The position numbers were made by a program, and so were the translations under genes. This document shows, piece by piece, positions 21,683 through 34,386 of a stretch of DNA of 64,000 nt (the first letter of the stretch is position 1; each line of letters starts with the position of its first letter). The notes beneath the pieces were generated by a model. It saw nothing but the letters and a program-made list of their open reading frames with translations, ran no database searches and was not told the DNA's origin. The stretch comes from Lyophyllum atratum (lineage: Eukaryota > Basidiomycota > Agaricomycetes > Agaricales > Lyophyllaceae). The stretch covers positions 1,612,001 through 1,676,000 of the forward strand of contig JACGCN010000009.1 of the NCBI GenBank assembly GCA_014905825.1. The letters run 5' to 3'.

Positions 21683-23655
21683 TCAGAACCGCCGCCCCAT
21701 CCCGTCCTGCCCCGCCTCTTCCTGCGCAGGGAGCGGGAGGGACGCATGGCCATGCCCGTTCGTATCCGCACCCCCGATCCCGCCCCCTTCGACACCCTCA
21801 ATCCCACCCGAACCTTCAATCCCACCCGCACCACCATACTCCCCCCGCTCATACCCCCTCCCCCGCGCCGGTAACAACAAATGCGGCCCCGGATGTGTCT
21901 CCCACCCCCCAGAAACCGAAGTCCCCCCTGAAATCGAAGATAGGGAGTCTGGCGCCTCGAGGCTTTCGCCCGTGTTAGCGTACGACCCGCGTACGTGCGA
22001 GGAGGGCGTTTCGAGGTGGTGTATCAGCGGAATCGGGAGAGGGAGGTTGGTGAGGGGGAGGGGGAGGGGAGCGTCTTGTTCCAATTCGAGTTCGAAGGAC
22101 TGGGGATGGGGATCCCGCTTCCGATCATCGGCTGGATGTTGGAAATGTTGTTGTTGGTGCTGGTGTTGTTGGTACTGTGGGTGGTGTCGTTCGTGTTCTC
22201 GTTGATGTTGAAGTTGTTGGTGCTGGATCTGCTGCTGCTGCTGTTGTTGGTGCTGATGCACCTGCTGCAACTGGTGCATCTGGTGCCTCAGCCGCTGCTG
22301 GTCCTGCTCAGGGTACGCACTCGAGAGCTGCTGTTGGTGTTGAGGCTGGTACGCCTGCCGAATTGGAGGAGGCGGTGGGTACATATGTTCCTGCATCTCC
22401 CCTCCCCCAACACCAACACCAACACCGACCCCGACCCCACCACCGACCCCGACCCCAGCACCGTACATCGGCACCTGAGCCTGCGTCTGCGCCTGTATCT
22501 GCGCCTGAGCCTGTATCTGCATCTGCTGCAGCATCACTCCCGGCACACTCGCGCTCGCAGAGAGCGGTGGGGACGTGAGCGCGCCTTCGAAGGTGGAGGA
22601 CACCGCGGACGGGGGGCTAGATAGGGGTTCGTAGTTAGCATACGACGCGCATATACCACTCATAGAATCGAAGACGTACTTGGACACGGACCCGCTCTCG
22701 CTGAGGCTACTACAGCTCCCGCGTTCCCCCTCCCTCGCCCGTTGTTCGAGTGCCTTTTCGCGGTACCTGTACCTCTGCGCGTACGACTGTGACTGGCCCT
22801 GCGCCTGAGATTGAGATTGAGATTCATACCCCGACCCCGAGGCGAGGCGCAGGTGCGGCGGGCGGTGGCGCCGCGCGCGGGGCTCGTCCTTCGCGGGGCG
22901 CTCGTACACCGTCGCAGCGCGCGCACGGGGACTCCTTTTCGAGAGCAACGCCTCCTCTTTGCTGGATGACGACTGGGCGGGGGGCTCGGAGGTCGTGTTG
23001 GTGTTGTTCCCCTTTGGGTGCTTGGTCTTATTAGGCCCGCGCACGCGTCCCTCCTTTGCGTACTCGCATACGAGGCCGCGGATGGCACAGCGTTTGCAGG
23101 AGGGGTGTTCGCCGCTGCACTGCCAAAACGTGATGCGGTCGGTCAGATTCAATCCAAATAATAAGAGGAATATGGGAGGAGAGGGAGGGGAGGCACCTTT
23201 GCTTTGCGTGTTCTGCACTTTTCGCAGGCTTGGGCGGTGCGGAGGCGGGGGTGTTCGGGGGTGCGGTAGAACATGCCTGTGGCGAGGTTGAGGGCGCCTT
23301 CACCTTCGCGGGGCATGATCGGGGGGTTCGGGTTGGGGTGGTGCACGTGGTGCTGCTGTTGGTGCTGGGACTGCGGCTGCTTCTGTTGGGGCGGGTGCGG
23401 GTGCGGGTGCTCGACGGGCGGCGGGGGTGTGGGGTAGCGCTGGCCCTGGTATTGTTGGGGATACGCCCCGTAGGAGAGAGGGTCAAAGTCGTGCCAGGGC
23501 TGGGGCGGCTGGGGGACGGGGTAGAGATCGTGGTGGGGGTGGTCCCAGTGTTCTTGCAAGTTCTGTTCGTGGTCTTGTGGGTAGGAGCCGTCTGCGCGGA
23601 AGGGGTGGAACATTTTTGGGTGGGGATGGGGATGGTCGTGGTGGGAGTAAGACAT
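21683..23655 (-). CDS. Zn2Cys6 transcription factor, Gln/His-rich
   Basis: Two exons (23655-23197 and 23119-21683) are joined by a 77-base intron that splits the DNA-binding domain. The join completes the pattern CEKC-RTRKAK-C-SGEHPS-CKRC-AIRGLV-C, the six-cysteine binuclear zinc cluster of fungal regulators. The product is about 631 residues with the cluster near residues 145-172. The N-terminus is His/Pro-rich (HHDHPHPHP), and the region after the cluster is Ser-rich. The middle is a long Gln/His tract (QHQQQQQQQIQHQQ and similar), and the C-terminus is Gly-rich (GGAGGIEGSGG). Such tracts suit activation domains and vary in length by slippage. I do not see the usual fungal TF middle-homology domain, so the target pathway is unknown. 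The long plus-strand open frames here are mirror images of the codon repeats. Confidence 0.85.
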
Positions 23656-24269
23656 CCTAAGAATTCAGCTGCTGCCAGTCCAAATTAAAAGACCGTGGGG
23701 CTGATATTAGGTTTTGTCCTCCCAATGATGTACGTCCCCAAATCCCCTCCCTCGTCCTCTCTTTTTTTTCTTTTCATTCCTGAATTCTTCTCTGGATACC
23801 ACGATCCACGATCCCGCGCCTCCATCCCCCTGCCCATATTTGCAGCGAGTCATCCCCTATTGACCCACTCCCTTCCCGTTTCGGAGCGGCACATACCAAA
23901 TCAGGACGACCCACAACTCGGTTCAGGCCCCAAATAATAATGCCCCTTCGATTCCTCCATTTCGGTCGAAAATAAAAAATCAGGTGCCTTTTGCTACCTC
24001 CCGTAAAAGGGGGGTGTGAGGGGGTTGGGGGTTGGGAGGGGGGGACACCACGTCGTAAATTCCACACGGGCGTGCCTCTAGACGTATTGCTGTCCACACT
24101 CGCAGTCGCCACACCCTGCCCTCCGGCCCCGAACCGATCCCTGCCTCCTCTCTCCCAATCTCCCCGTCTCCCTGCTCTTCAGCCAGCCCGGCCTACCCGC
24201 GAACAGTACGCGATCACCATCCCACGCGACCTTCCAAAAGTCTAACACTCGCCAAACCATAGAACCCCG
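23656..24269. promoter_or_regulatory. upstream region of the Zn2Cys6 gene
   Basis: This 600-base stretch before the ATG at 23,655 has C-rich and T-rich tracts but no clear TATA box or known operator. Confidence 0.3.
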
Positions 24270-24479
24270 TGTCCGGCGACTATACACATAACGCCCCCAT
24301 CCCATCACCTAGTTTTTTTTCTCTCTTCCTCATCTCATCACGCACCCGGGGCTCGATCAGGGGGAATGGGAATAACCTTTTTTCTGGCTTTCTGAGTGAA
24401 TGTGAATGTGTGTGTGTAAGGCTCTCGGCGCCGGGGTGGCGATCAAACTGGTGGGTGGGGCTTCGATTTTCCGGCGTCT

Positions 24480-24502
24480 TGATGATGATGATGATGATTA
24501 AG
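24480..24502. repeat. GAT trinucleotide microsatellite
   Basis: A run of about seven GAT units ends in TAA. It makes the His and Asp runs seen in the overlapping open frames. Confidence 0.7.
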
Positions 24503-24799
24503 GTGCCCGGTCCTCCTGGGTACTCGTGAAGGACAAGTCTTGCAGGGACATGGGCAAGGGCGTGGCAGAAGCAGAGTGGAAGGGGGGGTCGACGTCCAGC
24601 CCGTGTCCCCCAACCGCCGGCGACGTTCCGAACTCGAAGCGCTCCCGAAGGTCGATGCACTACAAAAGAAGCCCTTCGATATCGCGCTAACACCGCCCAA
24701 AAGCGAGCGCAGCGCACCCAAAGATCCAGAAACTCGGAATCTGAATCTGTGTGCACATTGACAACGCCCATGCTCCTCGATTGACAAACGCCAGGAACA

Positions 24800-25930
24800 G
24801 AGAGACCCTGCCTCGCAAGGACGATCGGCTGCGTTCGTGGATTGGAGGGACGTGGATGTCCGAATGGCCCTCGGATCGACATCGACATCGATCTACATCT
24901 GTTGTTGTGCCTTCTTCGCCGGCGGGAGGAGTTGGTAGAGCTCCTAAGGAAGGGAAGGCCGAGCGCCGAAGAAAAAAACAAGAACACCACCCATACCCAT
25001 ACCCACAACCCACGACCCACGACCCACGACCCACGACCCACGACCCCGACGCAGCCCATCCCCACGCCTAAACGGCCACCGCGAAACCCAGAAATAACCG
25101 GGCCTCTGAACCTCTCCCCTCGAACCACAGGCAGTCCGAGCTGAGCAAACTAGCCGGGAAGCCACCCACTCCATCAGTTCGTTCTCTTCCCCCTCCGTCC
25201 GACCGTCGTCCCGAGATCCCCGACCTCCTGCGCCACGGTTACGCATTACGCAAGCCCCAACTACGAAGCCAAGGAACGTAACCGTAACCAGAGAAGGATC
25301 GAAGGACCCTGAGAGTGAGATGGAAGGAGCGCGTTGCCGCCGGCGCCGAGGAGCCTCTACCGTAACACACTTCATTGTCAATACAGGCCGATCCCGCCTC
25401 TTCTTGGATTGGAGGAATGTCCGAAAGGCCCTCGGATCGATGTCGATCTATGTCTGGTACTGTTACTGTGCCTTCTTCGCCGGCGGGAGGGGTTGCTACA
25501 GGCTCCTAGGGACGAGCACCGAAGAAAACCAAAAACACTACCCACATCCACATCCACATCCACACTCACAATCCAGCATGGGCCATCTCCACGCATGAAT
25601 GTTGAACGGCAGCCCTGAGACCGACAAGTACATTACATTGGCACTGGGGTGTCGAGAAACCCCTCTGCCGTTCTCTTCCCCCTTTGTCTGCGCATGTGCC
25701 GGGATCCCCGACAGCTCTCCTGTCTCCTGTCTCCTGTCTCCTGCGCCACCCGGGTTTCGCATAGGGAGACACGGGACGCTTATACACGTCCCGACTACGC
25801 GAAGCCCCAAGCCAAGAGAGGAAAGGAGGAAGGGCGGTAACGATAACGGTTACGAGAGAAGGAGGATAGGACCCTGAGGATGGGATGGAAGGAGCGCGTT
25901 GCCGCCGGCGCCGAGGAGCCTATGTACTGT
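24800..25930. repeat. direct duplication, period about 565 bp, with minisatellites
   Basis: Two copies share GGCCCTCGGATCGA, TGTGCCTTCTTCGCCGGCGG (24,908 and 25,469) and a 35-base GC-rich segment at about 25,321 and 25,888. Each copy includes a local short-unit expansion: CACGACC/CACGACCCA units near 25,010-25,045 in the first, CCACAT units near 25,543-25,565 in the second. A CTCCTGT run lies near 25,720-25,745. Open frames here are long only because stop codons are rare in these repeats. Confidence 0.7.
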
Positions 25931-26493
25931 TACCCCCCTTCGATCTCTGCACCCTGCTCCCACCCGCGAAAAGTCTAAAATTCAAATTCTAGATATGCCA
26001 TTGCCAAGACACCGGTTGTCTCCTCGAGGTCTGCCTTCGCGGGAGACGAAGGAAGGCGGCGTCGGCGTGGAAAATTTGGAACGAAACGAGATCGAGGGCG
26101 GGGCCGGGATCGTGGAGACGATGATAACACACACCAGTGCGAGTGCGAATGTGAATGCGAAGGCGAGAACTGGAGGGTGGGTTTGGACATGCGTTCTAGT
26201 CCTTTGCGATTCCGGGTAGGTACTGGAAGCACGAGTGGCTGACCCACCGTGGAGGCGGTCGTCACTGTCTCTCCTCTCCTCCCCTCCCCTTCTGCTACGG
26301 GGATTAACACACCACGAACCACGAACCACACACTTCCGCCAAGACACCGGTGGTTTCCCTGAGATGGAGATTCGGGCGCGGGAGAGGTGGTGTGTGGCGT
26401 GCTTAACCTTCGCGTTTATGGTTTATGCTCATGATTATGTCTTTTGTTCCGCGCAGTGAGACCGATCACGATTCGCGTACTCGGGCGCCTGGA
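25931..26493. other. low-complexity, gene-poor stretch
   Basis: No supported gene. There are short runs of GTGAGTGCGAATGTGAATGC-type repeats and purine/pyrimidine bias. Confidence 0.3.
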
Positions 26494-26705
26494 TCTGATC
26501 TCGTGGACCGAGCGTGCCGCCGGGAGAGGAGAGGAGGCCGCGGGGATGGTGGCGCGACTTGGATCTCGGATTGGAAGGGGGGCTGCACAGTCGGGCATCT
26601 GATCTCGTGAACGAAGGGAGCCGCCGGGAGGGGCACGGAGAGGGGAGGGGAGGCCGCGGGAATGTTCGCTTGACTTGGATCTTGGATTGGAAGGGGGACG
26701 GGGTG
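26494..26705. repeat. direct duplication, period about 104 bp
   Basis: TCTGATCTCGTG occurs at 26,494 and 26,598. Each is followed by GCCGCCGGGAG, GGAGGCCGCGGG and TTGGATTGGAAGGGGG. The copies are slightly diverged and non-coding. Confidence 0.65.
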
Positions 26706-28529
26706 GGGCGGAGGAAGATCGAGAGGTGGACGTGGACGTGGACGCGTGTTGGTGGCCTCCGTTCCTCCTGGTTCCAGTGTCCTTTGGGAACTACCGATGT
26801 CGAGAGTGGAGGGTGTACGTGGAGCCAGAATGTGAACCAGCTCTGGCGCCACGGTGAATGACTACGGTCGGGATTTGAGGGGGAGGTGGCGCCCTGCGAA
26901 TGAGGCATGGGATGAGACGAGGGCGATGGAGACTACTGCTCTTGTTACCTCGCTTGAATCGTAGGCGTCTACCTCTCTACTCTTGTGACCCGAAGCCGAA
27001 AGGATGGCTCTAGGCTCATGCCGTTGAGGGCGTACCGTCAATTCTGGAGTGCGATGGGTGGGTTGGATAAGCATATATCGCAACGATATGCGTTATGAAT
27101 TACGGACCACGATGTTATGAGGCTCCCGGAAGATGTTTTTGGTGCCGAATTATGCACTGCGGCTGACGAGACGAGGAGGATCCAAGTGCGCTCCGGAGAA
27201 GTTAGGATCGACATGATCGGCTCCTGTCATGGGCGCTTGGTGACGGTCTACCACATAGGAGGGGCCTATGTTGCTTCTCATCTGCCAGAAATGACCTGTA
27301 TCTTTCCCAACAAGCAGCAGAGACATTTGCAAAGTCGAAAGATCGAGCTCGATTGGGTCTTGTTATATTAACTGCCTAAATACACGGGATCATGTCAATG
27401 CACCGCGAATCCCGACATAACGGGAGTCAGAGGACGAGAAACACAGCAAATCTGGGGGTGTTGAAGGGTATCCTGGTATGCTGGAGATCAAATAGACGTG
27501 TTATGTCGGAGGTTCAGAACAAAGAGGTCGTAGATCATGAAACACGGTACAGGACCGACGTCGGAGTTGCCCGGCGGAGATTCCGTTAAACATGGCAATT
27601 TCTTCGTCACAACACCCATCTTGTCCAGTTCTCTCAAACATTTTTATTGTTCCTATCGGTGTGCTTCAGATGAAGGGAGCTCGCGCGCGTATCCCAGGCG
27701 ATTTCTCGGGGTCCATGTACGTGAAACCAATAAAGCATCTGTCGTATGTCACAGCACTCATCATCACCAATCAGGCCTCTGGTCGCATAGCCCATCAGTA
27801 AACTGCCCTTCCGCGTTCTGTGCGGCTTAGATCAGTACCATTGCTGACTTCTACGAAAGATGGAAGATGTGTGAGTCAACACGCCATCTTGGAGAACGCT
27901 TGTCACTTGGTGTCATCCCCCTCGCCATCATTCTATCGTGGGGATGAACCTGTCCGGGGTCGCGAAGGCTTCGAGAAGCGCCGAGAACTTTTGTCTATGG
28001 GCTTGCTCTGGACTTGTGTTTTGTTTGATTGGCATGATTGGCTGAAAATAGGCTGACGCCGACTCGGGTTTCGTGGTCCAGGTCGAGCATACACCAACTC
28101 ATCCCACGCGCGACGCACGGTGAGCATCATAAACTCGAAGTTACATTCGAGATACTAAATTAAACCTCTAAGCAGTCAGCAGCTCGCCTAGCCAACGCTG
28201 AACGCCTGTACCAGTGTCTACGTAACAAGACCGTCGGGCCGCCTGCCCGAGTCCGAGTCCGAATTCGAATCTCGCGCGCCAAAATCAAAGTGTGGGCCAT
28301 GCGACACGCCGGGCACCTGACCCCGCAAGAAGAACGCGTCTACAGCTTCGTGAAGCGAGCCCAGCGGTGATTACTGCTCTCGGCTCGGGAGCAAATCACA
28401 TTCTTACGAGAGTTCTATTCAGAGAGGCTACACTGCTGTTCGTGGGCATGTGCACGGTCGCGGAACATACATACCGTCCTGGGATGGGCGCCTGGGCGTC
28501 ATCGGCTCCGCAGGTCATGCCACTCTGAG
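26706..28529. other. gene-poor stretch
   Basis: I find no gene I can support. A plus-strand open stretch near 28,170-28,370 has coding-like composition but no start, motif or matching upstream exon. Confidence 0.3.
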
Positions 28530-28535
28530 TATAAA
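28530..28535 (+). promoter_or_regulatory. TATA box of the secreted-protein gene
   Basis: TATAAA lies 47-52 bases before the ATG at 28,582. Confidence 0.55.
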
Positions 28536-28581
28536 GTCGTTCGAGAAGTTGGGAGTGGGATTCGGTATCCTGCTCCACAAC

Positions 28582-29457
28582 ATGCGTACTTCATTCATAG
28601 CTGGTTTGGTCCTCACCGCGATCTCTGCTGTTGTCGCTTCCCCAGTGGAGGCTGAGGCTGGTACGGTGATGATACCATTCTGTCGCGTTGCGGACTGACG
28701 TTCGTTCACAGGCGCAGTGTGCAGTGGTCAAGTTACGGTGTCTGAGTCCTTCATCGGAGAGGATCGCAACGTCAAGGTCGAGGTGGCGACGTGCCCTAAA
28801 GCCATCGTCCAGCCGCGAGCGCTATTGGAAGGCCGTCAGACTAACTTGTGTACGGTCAACTGTACGTGCTTCAGTTACATTAGCTCGAGAATGTGATGTT
28901 CATTAGGTTTCTTCAGGCACGAGGAACTGCTTCCTTCCATCTGGGGGCGGACCTGACCCGAACGACTGCCATATCATCGCCGACGCGCTGCGGTTCGAGA
29001 GCCAGAATACGGGTATGTGGACGCAAACATCCAGCTGATGAATATGCGCTTACTCCTCTCCAGGAGCTATATTTGAAGTCGGCACCGGGGTGAGTTATTT
29101 TTGACTTTGGCAGTATCGACTTGTCGCTCACGGGGAGGTTGTAGGTGAACAACACGGTCCTGTTGACCTACAGTAGCTGTAAATCGTTCTTTGTCAACCA
29201 AGACCTTGCCCCCGTCGCGTATTGCCGCACCAACTGGGTAAGAGACGACAACATGTGTCTTGGGAGTGTTGGACTCACCTTTGGTGTTCGTAGGCTAATA
29301 CCCTCGATAACGTCGCGGTCAATTGCCAGGCCACTCAGAACGCGCATGGAGGGAATTGCGTTGCCACTGACCAACGTTATTTCATCCAGTATGTCTCTAT
29401 GCTACATGTTGCGAGTGTTCTCATGCTAACTGACTGTACAGGGTGCAACACTCGTAA
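28582..29457 (+). CDS. small secreted Cys-rich protein
   Basis: Seven exons (28582-28660, 28712-28861, 28917-29012, 29064-29089, 29145-29237, 29294-29388, 29442-29457) join in frame to 184 residues. The first 19 residues are a signal peptide (MRTSFIAGLVLTAISAVVA). The mature part carries CTRNCFLPSGGGPDPNDCH, TYSSCKSFFVNQ, YCRTNW and NCQATQNAHGGNCVATDQ, and ends VQHS. The even Cys pattern suggests disulfides, and the protein should be extracellular. I recognise this layout (GGGPDPNDCHxIADAL ... NCQATQNAHGG) as a recurrent Agaricomycete secreted family of unknown function. It could act at the wall, as an effector or in development, but nothing here decides between these. Confidence 0.85.
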
Positions 29458-29737
29458 ATGATGTCGTCGTCGTTATACCTTCTTCATGGACCTTGGCTTG
29501 GACTTTTGCATATCTCCTTGGTATACCATTCGTTGTATAGTCTCTCGATCGCAATGAAGCGTGGTCGCAGTATCTGAATCATATGAGACACCATGCCCGA
29601 CTTGCGGTTCATAGGGTGCTTGTAGTGAAAGGTCATAGCGCGAAACGTACATTGTTCTCCTGTGGTAGGTAAGTACCCAATGGGGAGTAGGTATACATGA
29701 AATATTGGTCGAAATGAAATCCATGGGATGGTGTGTA

Positions 29738-32700
29738 CTACTTCCATTGGAGCGTAACAGGGCCATTCAAATTAGCCTCGATTTTCAGCACGACGAGCTT
29801 CTTTTGCGCCGCCATATACTGCCAGCCCTCGATTTTCTGTCCATTGAAAGAAACGACCTTTGGCTTCGGCGATACGCCCAGCACGGTGATTTCGGTAAGT
29901 CGCTGCTGGACCTGGAATGAGCCTTGTCCCTTAATCAGAACCTGCCCTTTGGTGACCAGAAAGGTCAGGGTCCTGCTTGGTCCTGGAGGGAAACTGACGC
30001 CGTCGTCGAGATAGGCTGATCCAAACCCGCGCCCGTCAGCGGATTGGGAAACTAGCAGCGAGAACGGGCCCTGGCGGGTTTCCTCTATCGTGTACCCTGG
30101 CCTAGCGTGGAGGAGAATGGCGGACCCATCACGAACGTGCACATTGATGTGTCCGAGGGGAGCGGAGAGGGTTGTTGGGGCGCCCTGAGCGGCGGCAACA
30201 ACGTCATGGGTGTACCAGTCTCGCCAAATTACACTTCCTCGTCCAGGGAAGATACCTTGGAGGAAGTGTTAGCATCTTCAGCACCCGGACCACAGGATTT
30301 TCTCACCATCTACGGTCGTGACGTTGGGGTTTACGACAGGTGTCACGAGAATGTCTCGGCCGACGAGGAATTGGGTGGAGACATCAAACAATTCCGGCTC
30401 TGTCGGGAACTCGAAGAAAAGTGCGCGAACGGGAGGAGTTCCGCGAGTTGAAGAGTTGGCAAAAAGGGTATACTGGAGATGCCAGTGAGGGGGAAAGACT
30501 TGTGGACATCAAATGACGCTCACCCAATATGGAAGTAGGGAATAGCGGGTAGCGATGGCAGTCCTAGAAGCGTTGGCTACGCTGTCCCAACGATAGGGCT
30601 CTTGTGAGATCGCACCCTTGATGTTGTGATTGCGGTAGAAGGGAGTAAAGGCCGCCAACTGCATCCAGCGGTTGCATAGCTCTTCGTCCGTGTTGCCATC
30701 TAAGAGAAGAAGTAAGTGTCGAAGGGTCGACATGTAGGAAAAGAACACACTGAATCCGCAAGTATCCGCACCCACGAAAGGGATTTGGAATATTTGGAAT
30801 TGCAAGACACCCTAGGAACGAACGTCAGCCGGTTTGCATCCACAGTATTGGAGATCACGCACTGAGATACTGTGACGGAGATATGACCATAAACTAAAGT
30901 TATCTCCCAGCTAAAAAGAACGAATGACGGTTGTTAATGACCTCCGCTGCAAAGCGTAAATCACTTACCCAGTGTCCACTCCACTTCCCAGAAGAAGCAA
31001 AAGTGGATCGACTGATCAAGAACGGTCGCTTCCCGGGAAGGATCTTTTGCAGTGCGAGGTGGGTCGCCTTCTCTTCCATCAAACCCCACAGGTTGTGAAC
31101 ATCCAACTCGACTTGACCATCGGCATGCGAAGCGTTAGTCGCTAAAGCGTGAATCGAAAGCCTGCCGTTTCCTGTAACAATACTCAGGTTTGATGTCGAC
31201 AACGCAGGAATACAGTGATCGAACCATTGTGGATAGCATACGGCGGTGCGTTGAGATCAACTCCAGTCTGATGCCCAGCACCGAGACCGCGTTTTCCAAG
31301 AGAATCGTTCAAAGATGGCTCTTCATGTCCTACAACGGTATTCAGCCCCCAATGCCATCAAGATATGAACGTGATATATGAACCATTTTTGGTTGCGTCC
31401 GGCGCTGAGCTGAGATCCCCACCTGTTTGTTGCCCAGAACGCTTCTGCACAGCAGGAGTTTCAGCACGACAGGTAACAGTCCCATTCACAGTGATATTTC
31501 CGCTCGGGCCCGAGAAGGCGGGATCATAACTGTCGCTTCCACATCAGATCAACAAGATCAGCAAGAGCATCACTGGATCTTACCATTCTGGATAGTCTAG
31601 ACGCATGGACTATCATTAGCTAGCCCAAGCGGAAGCAAAATTAGAGGGGTATGACGCACCCCGGATCGGGTTTCCAGGTTCCCCAGGCAAGATGAATGGA
31701 ACGCTTGTGTTCGACAAATCGGCGTTAGTTCCGCTGTCGACGAGGAAGATTGGGAAGATCAGGGCTAAAAACTCATCAGCCCAGCGGGCAAAAACATACC
31801 AGGATCCGTCACAGAACGAAGATGCTTCGTTCATGTCAAGCCAAATACCTGAAAACCCAACGCCGGCCTCCGTCCAGTTTCTTAAAGCGTCGGTCCACCA
31901 TTGTTGGGTGTTTGATTGGAACCAGTCCGGGAACACCTTGATGGGTAGTTAGTTCCTTACGGAAGCGTCAAAAAGAGAGAGATTGGCGCACAGTATATCC
32001 AGGCCAGACTTGGCCAATGTACTCCGAACCGTCCGGGTTCTTGATGAACACATTGCTGTATCACTGATATAGTGCCCGTAGTCTGTATGTATTATATAGA
32101 ATGACCCACTGTTCGACGCCTTTCGTGTACGGATGGTACTATGATGATCCAGGTGAATCAAGCGATTCTAGCGCACTTCAAGTTGATACGCACAATGTCA
32201 GTAGCATTGACTTGTTTGGGTATCGCTGCGTCGACGATGGGAATATCTGAACAAGTAGAGCTATTGGGTTAGACGTGAAACAAACAAGTAGACGTTTCTT
32301 ACATTTCTGATTGTTCGCCGCCTGTGGTGATAGGTGAGTACAATCTGTTGTGCGCCTGGAAACATGACAATCATACCAGATCACTTATGAACGCGCGCAA
32401 ATCTTCTGCGGGGTAACTGATCGGATCCGCCGTGAAGTCACGGACGGCGTGGTAGAGATCAATATCGTTCCACATCACTGACTTGAGGGTCAATGACACT
32501 CGAGACGCAAGTAAATAACTCAGAACTACCTTCCAAGGGGATATTAGCCTTCTTCATCTGCAACACCTGCTCCCGCGTTTCGTTGAGGTCTTTGTAGCCC
32601 CATCTGGAGATACACGTTCAAGATAAATCATGACGAAACAACATAGCCGCCCAACCTGCAGAGTTGGAAACCAAAGCCCCAAGCAGGCTGCCATGTCGGT

Positions 32701-33915
32701 AACCCGACTAGAGCTCCGTATTGTTCAATTACGCTCATCGGACTCGGGCCAGCCAGGAAGTAGAAGTCAAGGACGCCTCCTATCATCCTGTACTGTACCA
32801 GAGATACGTTGGATTGTTGCGGAGTAAGGAGTAGGACATCGCCTCCCGCAGCACTGTGCGATGATCAATATGAGGACAAACGTGATAAATGTCCTAGGAA
32901 CCTACCTCATCAGAAACACGCCATGCGATTGTGACTTATTGGTCGTCTCGTCAAAGCGGTGTTCCAGATAAACGGGGTGGGCACCGTAGCTACAGGGCAA
33001 TTTATTAGACCATGAATGTCTAAACCGCGAACTTCACTCACATGTTTTCGTCGACCGGATCGGCAACATCACGAGCCCACATTGTTTGGATCGATCCGCC
33101 GTTGACGCCAACATTTCTCCTGAAACCAGAGCTGGCGACAACTTCACCCAGCCCGTAGATGTTGGTGTCCAAAGGCAACGCCGAAGTCAGCTAAATACAT
33201 TTATTAGACTTCCTGGTCAACGGATTCCGAAAACCCCGAGACTCACCTGAAGATATTGTTTCTCGAAAACGAGCGGGAAGCCACCGAGAATAGTACTATT
33301 ATCACTAGCAATGACAGGACCGGTCGGTGCAGCAGGAAGAGAGCCAATCCTCGTATCAAAGAGCGGGGATGCCCGCGGCTGGGATCGACGAGTTATCCAG
33401 AACGCGAACGGAGACGGCTCGTAGTTGAAAACCAAGTCCTGACTTTGACGCCAGCGAATTTCCCGAAACAGGCGGCCGGGATATAACAGATTCCGGGATC
33501 GTGTATTGTTCGCCTACTGTGTCAAAAATGTTCACCCGGAGCCTTGGGTAACGAGAAGAAACGTCATTAGCTTCACACGCGTTCCGTTAACGGACTCATA
33601 CCTCGTGGTAGTCTCAGAGGTAATTTGAACCGTAAGTCCTGCGACGTCGTCACCGAATGCATTACAAGCCTTGCCAGCGAGGCTTAGTTGAGCAGAAAGC
33701 CCGTTTTTAGTCTCGACGAGCGAGTGTAATGCGTATCCTAAGCTTCTTCAGAGAAGTGAACACGAGGCCGTGAGATAAGACGCACCAGGACAGCTCGATA
33801 CATCAAGAGGACTGGCATCGCCAACAGGATGAAAATTGTCAAGAAAGAAAGGGGCTTGGGGAGCTAACCTTGCAAAGACCAAGGGTGCAAGCAAAACTAC
33901 TATGCACGCCAACAT
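29738..33915 (-). CDS. secreted alpha-glucosidase, glycoside hydrolase family 31
   Basis: This long multi-exon gene starts at the ATG at 33,915 with a signal peptide ([16 protein letters not shown]) and ends at 29,738. GH31 hallmarks appear in order on the minus strand. There is a start-proximal domain ([17 protein letters not shown]), then YAEDLRAF and [14 protein letters not shown] segments. [18 protein letters not shown] follows, with the catalytic nucleophile Asp near 31,836. [15 protein letters not shown] precedes the acid/base loop. Next come [23 protein letters not shown] and TRYSLLPY, then a C-terminal beta domain ([27 protein letters not shown]). The enzyme releases glucose from the non-reducing ends of starch- or maltose-like oligosaccharides outside the cell. 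I see no frame break. Internal exon edges were not all fixed. The gene is divergent from the F-box/LRR gene 470 bases away. Confidence 0.9.
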
Positions 33916-33953
33916 GATGGTCCGTCAGCTTAAAGTCAACCTGCTTCCGCGTC

Positions 33954-33961
33954 TTTTATAT
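33954..33961 (-). promoter_or_regulatory. TATA box of the GH31 gene
   Basis: On the minus strand this reads TATAAAAG, about 40 bases before the ATG at 33,915, supporting that start. Confidence 0.55.
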
Positions 33962-34386
33962 TGCAAGGCAACCCTGTGTTTAAATGCCATGGAAAGAGGA
34001 GGCCGCGTCAGGGCTCACCTAAATTATGACTTGACTATGACCTAATGATCTTTCCTAGGCACAGTCGATCAGTATTCAGATGTTTCGCTGAGCAAAGGCT
34101 CCCTGAGACTGGATATTGAGTTTAGGAGTGCGGAACTCATACCTGGCGAGGAAAAGGAGGTGACGGTCAAGAGCAACAGGGTTTGCTGACTCATCGACGC
34201 CATCTCCCACAGCTTGTGCTTCTACGATTTGTGACCATACGGTCCAGCTCCAGGTTCACGTGGTTCCGAGAAAAACGCGGCTTTATAACGTCACGTCGGA
34301 CGCGACCCGTAACGCGTCTTTACCCATCACGTCCGAGTCACGTTTCGCGGCTCAGAACCTCGACATCCTCCCAATTCATATCATAT

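Noticed and set aside
21570..22624. Long plus-strand open frames rich in Val, Leu and Gly opposite the Zn2Cys6 gene
   Set aside because: They are mirror readings of the Gln/His codon repeats of the minus-strand gene, with no start context or domain.
24280..25128. 282-codon minus-strand open frame with Arg/Gly/Val-rich sequence
   Set aside because: It spans tandem duplications and minisatellites where stops are rare; its sequence simply follows the DNA repeats, and it has no conserved motif.
25900..26910. Several overlapping Arg/Pro-rich frames on both strands
   Set aside because: Low-complexity GC-rich DNA with a 104-bp duplication; no motif or splice support.
30107..30451. Plus-strand 114-codon frame
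   Set aside because: It lies antisense to conserved GH31 exons ([10 protein letters not shown] and neighbours).
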